The notes under the pieces were generated by a model that saw only the letters and a list, made by a program, of their open reading frames with translations, did not search any database and had not been told where the DNA came from. 64,000 bases of DNA, from positions 2,728,001-2,792,000 of the forward strand of contig NZ_CP094529.1 of NCBI RefSeq assembly GCF_022811665.1, written 5' to 3'. Below, one piece after another: positions 52,629 to 61,299 of this stretch. Within the stretch, counting starts at the first letter, position 1; the number at the start of each line of letters is the position of its first letter. A program made the position numbers and the translations under genes. The stretch is from Chryseobacterium oryzae. Lineage in GTDB: Bacteria; Bacteroidota; Bacteroidia; Flavobacteriales; Weeksellaceae.

Positions 52629-53576
52629 ATGCGCATTTTACTATTAGATAAAAATCACCCACTTATTACCGAACAGCTTTCGGCTAAAAATTTCTCTCTC
52701 GAAGAAGACTTTTATTCCAGTTACGAAGAAGTTCTGAAGAAAATTGAGCATTACGATGGCATTATCATCCGAAGCAGAATTCCTTTAGACCAAAATTTTT
52801 TAGAAAATGCAAAAAATCTAAAATTTATTGCAAGAGTAGGTGCAGGAATGGAAAATATCGACATTCCGACAGCCCAAAAACTCGGCATTCAACTCATCAA
52901 TTCACCAGAAGGAAATCGAGATTCTGTTGCCGAACATGTTTTGGGAATGTTATTACTCATCATGAACCGTTTAATTATTGCTTCTAATGAAGTAAAAAAC
53001 GGAATTTGGCTTCGCGAAGAAAATCGTGGTGATGAACTTTTAGGAAAAACAGTGGGTTTAATTGGTTATGGAAACATGGGAAAAGCCACAGCAAAAAGAC
53101 TTTCCGGTTTTGGCTGCAATGTGATTTTTCATGATATTTTGCCTGATCTTTCGGATGAATTCGCTCAACAGGTCAGTTTAGAAGAGTTAAAAGAAAAAGC
53201 GGAAGTTCTCAGTCTTCATATTCCTCTCACTAAAGAAACTCAATATCTTATCAATCATCATTTTATTAACGATATGAAAAATGATTTTTATTTCGTTAAT
53301 ACCGCAAGAGGAAAAAATGTTGAAACTAAAAGTTTGGTTGAAGCCCTCAAAACAGGAAAAGTAAAAGGTGCCTGTCTTGATGTTTTAGAATACGAAAAAT
53401 CTTCATTTGAAAATCTTGATACTTCTTCAGAAAAAAATAAAGAAAACGCAGATTTACAATACCTTTTGCACTCCGAAAAAGCAATTGTAACTCCACATAT
53501 TGCAGGATGGACTCATCAAAGTAAAGAAAAATTGGCACAATATATTGTAGATAAAATCTGCAATTCTTTTTCTTAA
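52629..53576 (+). CDS. D-2-hydroxyacid dehydrogenase (phosphoglycerate dehydrogenase-like)
   Basis: 315 residues. The NAD-binding Rossmann motif is VGLIGYGNMGKATAKR (about 144-159). Catalytic residues are Arg in NTARGKN, Glu in the EYEKSSFEN region and His in VTPHIAGWT. It reduces a 2-keto acid to a D-2-hydroxy acid or the reverse; short length and lack of an ACT domain argue against full SerA-type regulation. It starts 49 bases after the ACP gene, but a role in that cluster is uncertain. Confidence 0.9.
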   Translation: MRILLLDKNHPLITEQLSAKNFSLEEDFYSSYEEVLKKIEHYDGIIIRSRIPLDQNFLENAKNLKFIARVGAGMENIDIPTAQKLGIQLINSPEGNRDSVAEHVLGMLLLIMNRLIIASNEVKNGIWLREENRGDELLGKTVGLIGYGNMGKATAKRLSGFGCNVIFHDILPDLSDEFAQQVSLEELKEKAEVLSLHIPLTKETQYLINHHFINDMKNDFYFVNTARGKNVETKSLVEALKTGKVKGACLDVLEYEKSSFENLDTSSEKNKENADLQYLLHSEKAIVTPHIAGWTHQSKEKLAQYIVDKICNSFS

Positions 53577-53724
53577 ATTTCTATAAGTGGATATTAAAAA
53601 CATTCAACCTTATCTGTTCGGCAGTTAAGCGGAAATCTATTATGTTAAATTAATCTTAATTTACCGCCATTTTAAATCTTTTGTTTTGAGTTTTATTAAA
53701 TTGCCAATCATTTTTTTGAAATTC

Positions 53725-54984
53725 ATGAAGAAGTTTACTACTCTATTACTCTCAGGTATTTTTATTTTATTTATTTCTTGTAAAAAAAACAAAACAGAAT
53801 CGGCTTCTGAAGAGCCTAAAACCAATCTTCCAAACTACGGAAATGTAGATTTGAACAAGGTTTTTGAAAATGAAAATATTCATATTTCCAATAAAAATTA
53901 TTTAACAGGATATATAGATCAGTATTATAAAAAAATTTGGGAGCAAGGCAATCTGAGCGGCGGTATTTTGGTAGCCCAAGGAAACGAAATTCTTTATGAA
54001 AACTACAGAGGTTTTGCCAGAGAAAACGAGCAAAACCCTATTGATAAAAATACACCACTTCATGTAGCATCGGTTTCTAAAACGCTTACTGCAATGGCAA
54101 CAATGAAACTTGTAGAAGCAGGAAAAATTAAACTTTCCGATCATATTACCCAGTTTTTTCCACAGTTTCCTTATCCTAATGTAACCGTACAAACTCTTCT
54201 CGACCAAAGAAGTGGTCTTCCGAAATACGAGTATTTTATTACTAAAATTCAGCCCGCTCCTGCTGAACTATCAAAAAGTTTTTTAACGAATCAGGATATC
54301 CTGAATATGATTATCAAATACAAACCCGATTTGGCAAGAGAAACAGATACCGGGTTTATGTACTGCAATACCAATTATGCTCTTTTAGCTTTAATTATTG
54401 AAAAAATTACATCGAAACCTTTCCCACAAGCAATGAAAGAAATGGTTTTCACTCCGCTTAAAATGAAAAACACGTATATTTTTCAGGAAAAAGACATTCC
54501 TACAGCGTCTCAGTCATTTTATTTTGGCGGAAATAAAATGTATCCTTTAGATCGTCTTGATTTAATTTACGGTGATAAAAATGTGTACACAACACCAAGA
54601 GATTTATTCAATTTTTCTAAAGCTATGTTTTCTAAGGATTTTCTGAAACCCGAACTCATGAATATGGTATTTACGCCTTACAGCAATGAGAAAGCCGGGC
54701 AAAATAATTACGGGCTTGGATTCAGAATGAAAATCTACGACAATGGCGAGAAACTCACCTATCATAACGGTTGGTGGCACGGAACCAACTCTGTTTTTGC
54801 CCATCTTCTGAAATCCAAAGTTACTATTGTAGCTATCGGCAACAAATATTCAGGAAAAGTTTATTCAGCATTGGCGCTCTCGGCTCTGTTTGAAGACTTT
54901 CCGGTTCAGAAAGATAAGCTTCACAGCATTATAAAAGATAATCAGGATACTTTAAAAACCGGAAATGAAGTTTTTGGAGAATAA
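53725..54984 (+). CDS. Beta-lactamase-family serine hydrolase lipoprotein
   Basis: 419 residues from ATG 53725, giving a lipoprotein signal (LLSGIFILFISCKK, Cys19). The class C beta-lactamase/penicillin-binding fold is shown by SxxK (Ser116, Lys119 in VASVSKTL), the YxN motif in MYCNTNYALLAL and a C-terminal HNGWWHGTNS in place of KTG. It is likely a D-amino-acid peptidase or esterase rather than a true beta-lactamase. The promoter of the next gene overlaps its last codons and intergenic junction. Confidence 0.9.
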   Translation: MKKFTTLLLSGIFILFISCKKNKTESASEEPKTNLPNYGNVDLNKVFENENIHISNKNYLTGYIDQYYKKIWEQGNLSGGILVAQGNEILYENYRGFARENEQNPIDKNTPLHVASVSKTLTAMATMKLVEAGKIKLSDHITQFFPQFPYPNVTVQTLLDQRSGLPKYEYFITKIQPAPAELSKSFLTNQDILNMIIKYKPDLARETDTGFMYCNTNYALLALIIEKITSKPFPQAMKEMVFTPLKMKNTYIFQEKDIPTASQSFYFGGNKMYPLDRLDLIYGDKNVYTTPRDLFNFSKAMFSKDFLKPELMNMVFTPYSNEKAGQNNYGLGFRMKIYDNGEKLTYHNGWWHGTNSVFAHLLKSKVTIVAIGNKYSGKVYSALALSALFEDFPVQKDKLHSIIKDNQDTLKTGNEVFGE

Positions 54985-54988
54985 TGTT

Positions 54989-54996
54989 TATTTTTG
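54989..54996 (+). promoter_or_regulatory. Promoter -7 box TATTTTTG for the Ig-like lipoprotein
   Basis: Full TAnnTTTG match starting 5 bases after the hydrolase stop and ending 13 bases before ATG 55010. It supports that start over the in-frame start at 54965. Confidence 0.55.
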
Positions 54997-55009
54997 CTCA
55001 AATATTTTC

Positions 55010-56791
55010 ATGAAAAGATTTCTTCTTTTATTGCTGATTGGGCTGCTTCTACAGTCTTGTGCCAGAGTAGGTTCGCCAATTGGAGGTTCTAAAGATACAC
55101 TGGCTCCTCAGGTTATTGGTTCGAATATAGATACTACGAGAGTAAATGTAAGAAGAGACATTAGAGAACTCAGAATCGATTTTAATGAGTATATCACACT
55201 GAAAGACATCAATAAAAATCTGAATATTTCTCCTACGATAGCCAATATCAAAAGAATACTTCCATCTAATATTGCCAATAAATTTTTGGTAATCCAGTGG
55301 ACAGATACTCTAAAGGCGAATACCACATATAATTTCAACTTCGGAAATGCTATTGTAGATAATAGCGAAGGAAACCCGCTCAGATATTATAATTTCGCTT
55401 TTTCAACAGGTGAAAAATTAGATGATCTTTACATTAGCGGTGAAGTAAAAGATGCAATGGCAATTAAAAAACAGACCAATTCTCAAAACAAAATGGTTGT
55501 TGGTCTTTATCCGCTAAAAGATACGATAGATTATAAGAAAAAGCCGTATTACATTACAAAAGTAGATGATGACGGATATTATGAGCTGAATTATCTTGCA
55601 CCCGGCAAATACAAAATCATTGCATTTGATGATGAAAATGAAAACTCAATCTTCAATCCAGGAAAGGAAAAAATTGCTTTCAGAAAAGATACTATTACGG
55701 TTGAAAAATCTATCTCAGGATTAAATCTTAAACTTTATCCTTCTAAAAAGCCTTTTAAAAAGCCCGAACTGAAAGAAATGCCCGGCGGAATACAAATGTT
55801 GTTTGAAGGAAATCCCGAAAATGTAAAAGTTTCTTCCCTAAACGAAAAACTGAAAGATATAAAAGTAACTCAGAATGCTAAGTCTGATACGGTAAAAATC
55901 TGGTTCGATGCTGTGAAAGCTGATGTTGGACAAGCAGCAAATGAAAAACTGCAGTTTGCTTACGAAATATCATCAAAAAAAGATACGGCTACCATTTTTT
56001 ATCGATATAATAAAAAGAACGCAATGTCTTTAGACAGTGGTGGTGGAATTTTGGCTCCGAAATCAGATTTTACACTAAATTCTAACTACATCATCGACAA
56101 AATTAACACCGATAAATGGACTTTAAAAATTGACAGCTTAACAGTTCAGCCATTTACGGCAAAAATATCAGAAACCAATCCTTATCAGTTACTTATTCAT
56201 TCGGATTTTGTTCAAGGAAAAAAATATCAGCTTACCGTTCCAAAAACAACAGTATCTTCTTTTTATGATAAAAATTCTGAGTCTAAACGATTCGATTTTG
56301 AAGCAGATAAAGTAGAAAACTATGGTGAACTTACATTTATTCTAACCAATCCGCCGAAAACGAAATATTGGATACAGCTGTTAGATTCATCCGAGAAACC
56401 TGTTTATCAGAAATATACCAGCGGCAACACTGTTGTTTTCGACATTGTAAAACCCGCAGAATATATCGCCAGAATTCTTGTAGACAATAACGAAAACAAG
56501 TTCTGGGACGAAGCAGATTTTGAACACGGAATCTTTGCCGAAGATTCTTATGTTTACTATAAAACGGTAATAGTACGACCGCTTTGGCAATCTAAAGAAG
56601 AATGGGATTTGAAAGACACCAGAGTTTTAGATGCCAGCAAACTGATCAACAGCAGCAATACCAGCAAACCAAATCAGGATAAAAACAATAAAAATCTGCA
56701 AAACAATACGCTACAGAATAATAACAGTTCTTTCCAAAATATGGGTACGGGAAATACAAACAGAGGACGGGATTTTCAAATAAACAGATAA
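55010..56791 (+). CDS. Ig-like domain (Big_5-type) lipoprotein
   Basis: 593 residues from ATG 55010. The signal peptide ends in a lipobox (LLIGLLLQSCARVG, Cys17), then GSPIGGSKDTLAPQV, a start typical of a Bacteroidetes family. The Ig-like SbsA/Big_5 domain is at about 30-135 (IRELRIDFNEYITLKDIN, then YNFNFGNAIVDNSEGN). Next comes a carboxypeptidase-regulatory-like region (YYELNYLAPGKYKIIAFDDE) and a long beta-rich C-terminal part. The last 60 residues are Asn/Gln-rich and low complexity. It is coupled to the next gene by a one-base overlap (TAATG). Confidence 0.88.
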   Translation: MKRFLLLLLIGLLLQSCARVGSPIGGSKDTLAPQVIGSNIDTTRVNVRRDIRELRIDFNEYITLKDINKNLNISPTIANIKRILPSNIANKFLVIQWTDTLKANTTYNFNFGNAIVDNSEGNPLRYYNFAFSTGEKLDDLYISGEVKDAMAIKKQTNSQNKMVVGLYPLKDTIDYKKKPYYITKVDDDGYYELNYLAPGKYKIIAFDDENENSIFNPGKEKIAFRKDTITVEKSISGLNLKLYPSKKPFKKPELKEMPGGIQMLFEGNPENVKVSSLNEKLKDIKVTQNAKSDTVKIWFDAVKADVGQAANEKLQFAYEISSKKDTATIFYRYNKKNAMSLDSGGGILAPKSDFTLNSNYIIDKINTDKWTLKIDSLTVQPFTAKISETNPYQLLIHSDFVQGKKYQLTVPKTTVSSFYDKNSESKRFDFEADKVENYGELTFILTNPPKTKYWIQLLDSSEKPVYQKYTSGNTVVFDIVKPAEYIARILVDNNENKFWDEADFEHGIFAEDSYVYYKTVIVRPLWQSKEEWDLKDTRVLDASKLINSSNTSKPNQDKNNKNLQNNTLQNNNSSFQNMGTGNTNRGRDFQINR

Positions 56792-57249
56792 TGAAAAAAT
56801 TTGCTAAAATAATTTTCTGGATTGCTATAGGTATAATTGTAATTCAGTTTATCCCTGTAAACAGAGACAATCTCCCGGTAAAAAAGAGTGAAAATTTTAT
56901 TGATGTGCAGAAAACTCCGGAAAAGGTTTCTGCAATTCTTAAAAATGCTTGTTACGATTGTCATTCTAATGAAACAAAATACCCTTCTTATGCTTATATA
57001 GCTCCATTTTCCTGGTCTTTAAAAAGCCATGTAAACGAAGGAAGAGAGCACCTTAACTTTTCTGTATGGAATGCTTATAATAAGGATTTAAAAAAAGGAA
57101 TGCTTGAGAAATCTATTCAAACAGTGGAAAATAAGGTCATGCCAATGCCTGCTTACATTATTTATCATAAAGAAGCCAATCTATCGGATGCTGAAAGAAC
57201 GTTACTGAATAATTATTTTAAAGATTTATTAGTCAAAAATAGTTGGTAA
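56791..57249 (+). CDS. Haem-binding domain protein (membrane-anchored)
   Basis: 152 residues. An N-terminal membrane helix (about 5-22, IFWIAIGIIVIQF) anchors a periplasmic domain with one CxxCH haem site (CYDCH, residues 53-57) and downstream MPMPAYIIYHKEA, where a Met may be the second ligand. It fits the Haem_bd family found next to Bacteroidetes lipoproteins. Redox partner unknown. It ends just before a strong terminator. Confidence 0.9.
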   Translation: MKKFAKIIFWIAIGIIVIQFIPVNRDNLPVKKSENFIDVQKTPEKVSAILKNACYDCHSNETKYPSYAYIAPFSWSLKSHVNEGREHLNFSVWNAYNKDLKKGMLEKSIQTVENKVMPMPAYIIYHKEANLSDAERTLLNNYFKDLLVKNSW

Positions 57250-57285
57250 AATTGTTTGTAACAATGATTATTACTGACGTTATAG

Positions 57286-57320
57286 AAAGTTTATTGAACT
57301 TTGTTTCAATAAACTTTTTT
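57286..57320 (+). terminator. Terminator of the Ig-like/haem-binding operon
   Basis: 13-base perfect arms aaagtttattgaa and ttcaataaacttt, six-base loop, then T-run. The T-run abuts the left end of the insertion sequence. Confidence 0.85.
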
Positions 57321-58318
57321 TATGGCTGAAAATTCAAAAAAAATCGTTGTTGGAGTTGTAAAAGTCTGGATGTAATTTCATGGGGGAAGCAAAATGGTAA
57401 GCGTCGTTTTAAATGTAAAAACTGTGGTCTTTATTTTACTTTAGGGAATAAATCGGTTAGCCTAAAAAACAAAGAAATTTGGTTTAAAAAATGGATAGTC
57501 GGGAAACAGACTTATGAGCAGATTTCAGCAGAATCGGGATATTCCGTAAGTACACTTCAGCGGTATTTTAACGTGATGCTTGGTAAAGCTCCAAAACTCA
57601 GTTACAGCCAGAACAAAGAAGTTTATTTACTCATCGACGGTACTTATTTTTCCAATGAGATATGCCTGATAGTTTACAGAGACAATGTTTTTAAGCAAAC
57701 CCAACTTTACAGAATTACTGACGGAGAGCATTATGAAGAACTCAAAGAGGATTTGGAAAATATTCTGAATTTGGGAATAAAAATCGGTGGGATAACCTGC
57801 GATGGTGATAAATCTCTACTGAAAGCCATCCGGAAAGTTTGTCCTAAAGTTCCTGTTCAGAGATGTTTGGTTCATATTCAGAGGATGTGCAAAATATGGC
57901 TTTCCGCCTATCCAAAATCTGTAGCTGGTTTTGAGCTGCGTGAAATTGTCTGTAAAATTCATTTTATTGATAATGAAGTTAAAAAGCAGTATTGGATTAA
58001 AGAATTTTTGGATTGGTCTGAAAAGCATAAAGAATTTTTGAATGAAAAATCATACAGCCAGGAAACCGGAAGATACTGGTACACGCATAAAATGATGAGA
58101 AGATGTTTTTCGGTTATCAGAAAGGCTTTGCCAAATATGTTTTCGTTCCTGCAAAATCCTAAAATCCCGAAAACAACCAACGCCATAGAGTCTTTTTTCG
58201 GTCATCTGAAAGGTAATCTCAATATTCATCGGGGACTTACAAAAAGTCGGAGAAAAAGGTTTATCCAGTGGTATCTTTTTTATAAAAATCTAAAGTCGTA
58301 AAGGTTTTTTCAGCCATA
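57321..58318 (+). mobile_element. IS256-type insertion sequence (variant Zn-binding transposase)
   Basis: Bounded by 12-base terminal inverted repeats TATGGCTGAAAA: direct at 57321-57332 and inverted at 58307-58318. About 1 kb, carrying one transposase. No target-site duplication is evident in the flanks. It lies between the terminator at 57286 and a minus-strand terminator at 58343, so it disrupts no gene. The frame is broken near its start. Confidence 0.8.
57322..58301 (+). pseudogene. IS256-family transposase, variant Zn-binding type, frame broken in A8 run
   Basis: The ATG (57322, inside the left inverted repeat) reads MAENSKK and then stops in frame. The main frame resumes after a -1 shift in the run of eight A at 57336-57343: a zinc ribbon CWSC...CKNC follows (57348-57428), then a helix-turn-helix-like stretch (QISAESGYSVSTLQRYF), then the DDE core: Asp in LIDGTYF, Asp in ITCDGDKS and Glu in NAIESFFGHLK. 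In the main frame a TGA at 57327 blocks any earlier start. Either -1 frameshifting makes the full protein or the element is dead. An internal GTG/ATG at 57573 would lack the zinc ribbon. Confidence 0.82.
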
Positions 58319-58340
58319 GAGCTGTTCCAATAATTTGTAA

Positions 58341-58366
58341 AAAAAGGATGGCTTTTGCCATCCTTT
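58341..58366 (-). terminator. Terminator of the xerD-NUDIX operon (or remnant)
   Basis: Perfect arms aaaggatggc and gccatccttt with TTTT loop and a T-run on the minus strand, 166 bases past the NUDIX stop. Confidence 0.7.
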
Positions 58367-58459
58367 AAACTATTGTTTACAGCATTGATTGTATTGCTGG
58401 TAAGTTGCTCCTCAGCATTGCTCACTTCCTCTTCCAATCAACCGCAAAATATTACGAAT

Positions 58460-58503
58460 TATTTTTGACAAAAACACCAACTATTTTTGACCACATTACC
58501 ATT
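58460..58503 (+). repeat. Two 22-base imperfect tandem repeats with TATTTTTGAC
   Basis: TATTTTTGAC at 58460-58469 and 58482-58491, period 22, with ACCA matching at the same phase. Both match TAnnTTTG, yet no + strand gene follows before the convergent NUDIX stop at 58532. Confidence 0.5.
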
Positions 58504-58531
58504 TTAAAAGCCTTTTAAAAGAAGGAAATTA

Positions 58532-59050
58532 TTAGGAAAAATTCTTTAAGTAATCTTGAAAAAAGTTTTTTTGAGAATCGAAAGCAATTTCATCCAGCTT
58601 AAGATCTTTTAAAGGAATCCAAACTACTTCTGAAATTTCAGAAAGCTCTAAATTAACCTCAAATTTACTGGAAACTTCATATTCGTAGAAAAGATCTATG
58701 GTATTATAATCAATTTCTTTATACTGATAAACATTGGGAAGACTGGTAAGATATTTTAGGTTGTGAGTATCAATCTGCAGTTTAAGCTCTTCAAAAAGTT
58801 CTCTTTTACAAGTATTTTCTGCACTTTCCTTAGGATCTACAAAACCTCCTGCTAAATCCAGCTTTCCTTTTTTTGGCTCTTGATTTCTTCGTGTAAGATA
58901 AATTTCATCTTTATATCGAATGACAACAGCAACTGCTCCTGCAACATTATTATATAGTGTGAAGCTACATTCTGGGCAGCTCCACTTTTTTTCCTGATCC
59001 CACAATAGGGTTTCATTTCCACAGTTTGGGCAATATTTTAAAACTTTCAT
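58532..59050 (-). CDS. NUDIX hydrolase with N-terminal zinc ribbon
   Basis: 172 residues. The N-terminal zinc ribbon has Cys7, Cys10, Cys25 and Cys28 (YCPNCGNE, SCPECSF), as in NudC-type proteins. The Nudix box is GGFVDPKESAENTCKRELFEEL (residues about 70-91) with REL-FEE intact. It hydrolyses a nucleoside diphosphate linked to another group; the exact substrate is not clear. Its start overlaps the xerD stop by four bases (ATGA), implying one transcript. Confidence 0.9.
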   Translation of the reverse strand: MKVLKYCPNCGNETLLWDQEKKWSCPECSFTLYNNVAGAVAVVIRYKDEIYLTRRNQEPKKGKLDLAGGFVDPKESAENTCKRELFEELKLQIDTHNLKYLTSLPNVYQYKEIDYNTIDLFYEYEVSSKFEVNLELSEISEVVWIPLKDLKLDEIAFDSQKNFFQDYLKNFS

Positions 59051-59961
59051 TCTACAAAGTTATTATTTCGCGGATGAAAATTCAATATCACATCACGAAG
59101 TTCTTCGGTTTTTAAATGAGTATAAATTCCGGTAGTTGTAATACTAGAATGCCCCAACATTTCCTGAATAAAACGTAAATCTGCTCCATTTTGAAGTAAA
59201 TGTGTAGCAAAAGAATGCCTGAAAGTGTGGGGTGATATTTTTTTGCTGATGCCTGCTTTATCGGTAATTTCTTTAATGATAATAAATACAATTACTCTGG
59301 ACATAGAAGTCCCTCTGCTGTTGAGGAAAAGCGTATCTTCGTGTTTTTTATTGACTTTTACTTTTGATCTTACTTCATTAATATATTCCTTCAAAAGTTT
59401 AGCCGTGTACTGAGCAAGGGGAACAAACCTAGATTTATTACCTTTCCCGTTAATTTTTATATAACTTTCTTTGAAATTAATATTGGATATTTTTATATCT
59501 ATAAGCTCGGAAACGCGTAAACCACATCCGTAAAGCACTTCAATAATACAATGATTACGCTTACCCAAATCTGTATTTTTGTCTACTGCAACAATTATCT
59601 TTTCGATATCAGCAAGGGTTAGAGTGTCGGGTAAGTAAAGCCCCAATTTAGGACCTTCGAGTAATGCTGAAGGATTATCTTCTCTTACTTCTTCCTCCAA
59701 AAGAAATTTAAAAAATGCTTTAATAGAAGAAATCCATCTTGCCTGAGACCTTTCGCTAAATTTTTGTTTTGAAAGTTGGAAAATATACTCCTGAATATTA
59801 TCGTAAGTAATGGTTTGCGGAGAAACACCTTCAAGATCATTTAAAGCATAATCTCTGAGTTTTCTGATATCCCGAATATAAGCGTCTAGCGTATTTTCGG
59901 AAAAATCTCTCTCGAATCTCAAAAAAATTTCGAAATCTTTTATTTTTTCATCCCAAGTCAT
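59047..59961 (-). CDS. xerD: Site-specific tyrosine recombinase XerD
   Basis: 304 residues. It resolves chromosome dimers at dif with XerC and FtsK. An N-terminal SAM-like DNA-binding domain (about 5-100) precedes the catalytic domain with all residues: Arg149 (CGLRVSEL), Lys173 (NGKGNK), His245 and Arg248 (PHTFRHSFATHLL), His271 (LGHSSI) and nucleophile Tyr280 (GIYTHL). Length and sequence fit the chromosomal XerD rather than a phage integrase. No mobile island adjoins it. Confidence 0.94.
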   Translation of the reverse strand: MTWDEKIKDFEIFLRFERDFSENTLDAYIRDIRKLRDYALNDLEGVSPQTITYDNIQEYIFQLSKQKFSERSQARWISSIKAFFKFLLEEEVREDNPSALLEGPKLGLYLPDTLTLADIEKIIVAVDKNTDLGKRNHCIIEVLYGCGLRVSELIDIKISNINFKESYIKINGKGNKSRFVPLAQYTAKLLKEYINEVRSKVKVNKKHEDTLFLNSRGTSMSRVIVFIIIKEITDKAGISKKISPHTFRHSFATHLLQNGADLRFIQEMLGHSSITTTGIYTHLKTEELRDVILNFHPRNNNFVE

Positions 59962-59981
59962 TGTGTTTTTGTTTTTAAAAT

Positions 59982-60407
59982 TTATAATTCTTTTTCAGAT
60001 ACCTGTATTATTTCGATTTGATGGTTTTTTAAAAAATCTATGCCTTCATTATCCGAATAAGCATTAATGTAAACTACTTTCGATATTCCCGACTGTAGAA
60101 TCAGTTTGCTACATTCTTTACACGGAGACAATGTTAAATACAGAGTAGCTCCCACTGCCGACTGTGTAGAACCGGCAAGTTTCAGTATCGCATTTGCTTC
60201 AGCATGAAGCACATACCAATGGGTTTTCCCATTTTCATCTTCGCAGCAGTTTTCGGATCCCGATGGTGTTCCGTTATACCCATCAGAAATAATCATCCTA
60301 TCCTTTACGATTAATGCACCTACCTGTTTTCTTTTACAGTAGGAAAGTTTTGCCCATTCCTGAGCCATTTTTAGATAAGCTTTATCAAACTTACTATACA
60401 TCAGCAT
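59982..60407 (-). CDS. dCMP deaminase family protein
   Basis: 141 residues. Zinc-dependent cytidine/deoxycytidylate deaminase fold: HAE (His68, Glu70) and PCxxC (Cys96, Cys99 in LSPCKECSKL). It also has the GYNGTPSGSENC segment typical of deoxycytidylate deaminases. It converts dCMP to dUMP for thymidylate synthesis. It lies 20 bases before xerD on the same strand. Confidence 0.93.
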   Translation of the reverse strand: MLMYSKFDKAYLKMAQEWAKLSYCKRKQVGALIVKDRMIISDGYNGTPSGSENCCEDENGKTHWYVLHAEANAILKLAGSTQSAVGATLYLTLSPCKECSKLILQSGISKVVYINAYSDNEGIDFLKNHQIEIIQVSEKEL

Positions 60408-60435
60408 TTATTTTTTCGAAATAATTTATAATTTA

Positions 60436-61203
60436 CTAAAAATTAGGCTTTCTTTTCTCCAGGAAAGCAGAAACGCCCTCTTTTTTGTCGTCCATATCAA
60501 AAAGCTCCCCGAAAGAAACAATTTCTGTTTCGAAGCCTCTTTCTGTATCAGACAAATTGGTTGCTTTAATGGCTTTAGAAACTGCCATAGGCGAATTTCT
60601 TGCTATCGTTGAAGCCAATTCTTTGGTTTTTGCAAGAAGTTCTTCAATAGGAAAAACCTCATTTACCAAACCTATTTCTTTTGCTTTTTGTGCAGAAATC
60701 ATTTTTGCAGAAAAAATCATTTCATTGGCAATACCTTTTCCAACAAGTTTAGGCAATCTTTGTGTTCCACCATATCCAGGAATAAGTCCTAAAGTAACTT
60801 CTGGCAAACCTAATTTAGCATTATCTGAAGCATATCTTATATGACAGGACATTGCCAGTTCCAGACCACCGCCTAGAGCAAATCCGTTTACGGCAGCAAT
60901 AACGGGCTTATTCAGATTCTCAATTTTATTAAAAAGGTTATTCTGACCGGTTCTTGCCAATTCTTCTGCTTTTTCCTGATTAAAATCGCTAAATTCTTTA
61001 ATATCTGCTCCGGCAACAAAAGATTTTTCTCCACTACCTGTTATAATAATGACTCTCGTTTCAGCATCATTCTGTAACTCATCAAGAGCTGAGCTTATTT
61101 CACTTATAGTTAAAGCATTAAGCGCATTAAGACTGTGAGGTCTATTGATGGTAATTACAGCTGTTTTTTCTTCGTTGCTGATAAGAATATTTTCGTATGC
61201 CAT
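60436..61203 (-). CDS. Enoyl-CoA hydratase/isomerase family protein (crotonase)
   Basis: 255 residues. Crotonase fold with oxyanion-hole segment AGADIKEF (about 64-71) and GGGLELAMSCHIRYAS. The two catalytic glutamates fall in GGGLELAM (about 113) and LPEVTLGLIPGYGGTQRLP (about 133), so hydratase activity is expected: trans-2-enoyl-CoA to 3-hydroxyacyl-CoA. The C-terminal AFLEKRKPNF is normal for the family. No other beta-oxidation genes are nearby. Confidence 0.92.
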   Translation of the reverse strand: MAYENILISNEEKTAVITINRPHSLNALNALTISEISSALDELQNDAETRVIIITGSGEKSFVAGADIKEFSDFNQEKAEELARTGQNNLFNKIENLNKPVIAAVNGFALGGGLELAMSCHIRYASDNAKLGLPEVTLGLIPGYGGTQRLPKLVGKGIANEMIFSAKMISAQKAKEIGLVNEVFPIEELLAKTKELASTIARNSPMAVSKAIKATNLSDTERGFETEIVSFGELFDMDDKKEGVSAFLEKRKPNF

Positions 61204-61247
61204 AATTTTTTTAATCTGTTATATCCTGCAAATTAAAAAAAAATAAT

Positions 61248-61280
61248 AAAAAAAAGGAAAAAATATTTTTTCCTTTTTTT
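61248..61280 (-). terminator. Terminator of the catalase gene
   Basis: 15-base perfect A/T-rich arms around GG/CC (61249-61263 with 61266-61280), followed by a T-run on the minus strand. Confidence 0.72.
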
Positions 61281-61299
61281 ATCTGCATTAATAATGTAT

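Noticed and set aside
58319..58531. Minus-strand open stretch (EEEVSNAEEQL region) after the IS
   Set aside because: It has no start codon of its own and runs through a terminator hairpin into the IS inverted repeat; openness is probably chance.
59047..59961. XerD as integrase of a mobile island
   Set aside because: Length, full catalytic set and coupling to a NUDIX gene fit the housekeeping recombinase; no island genes or attachment repeats adjoin.
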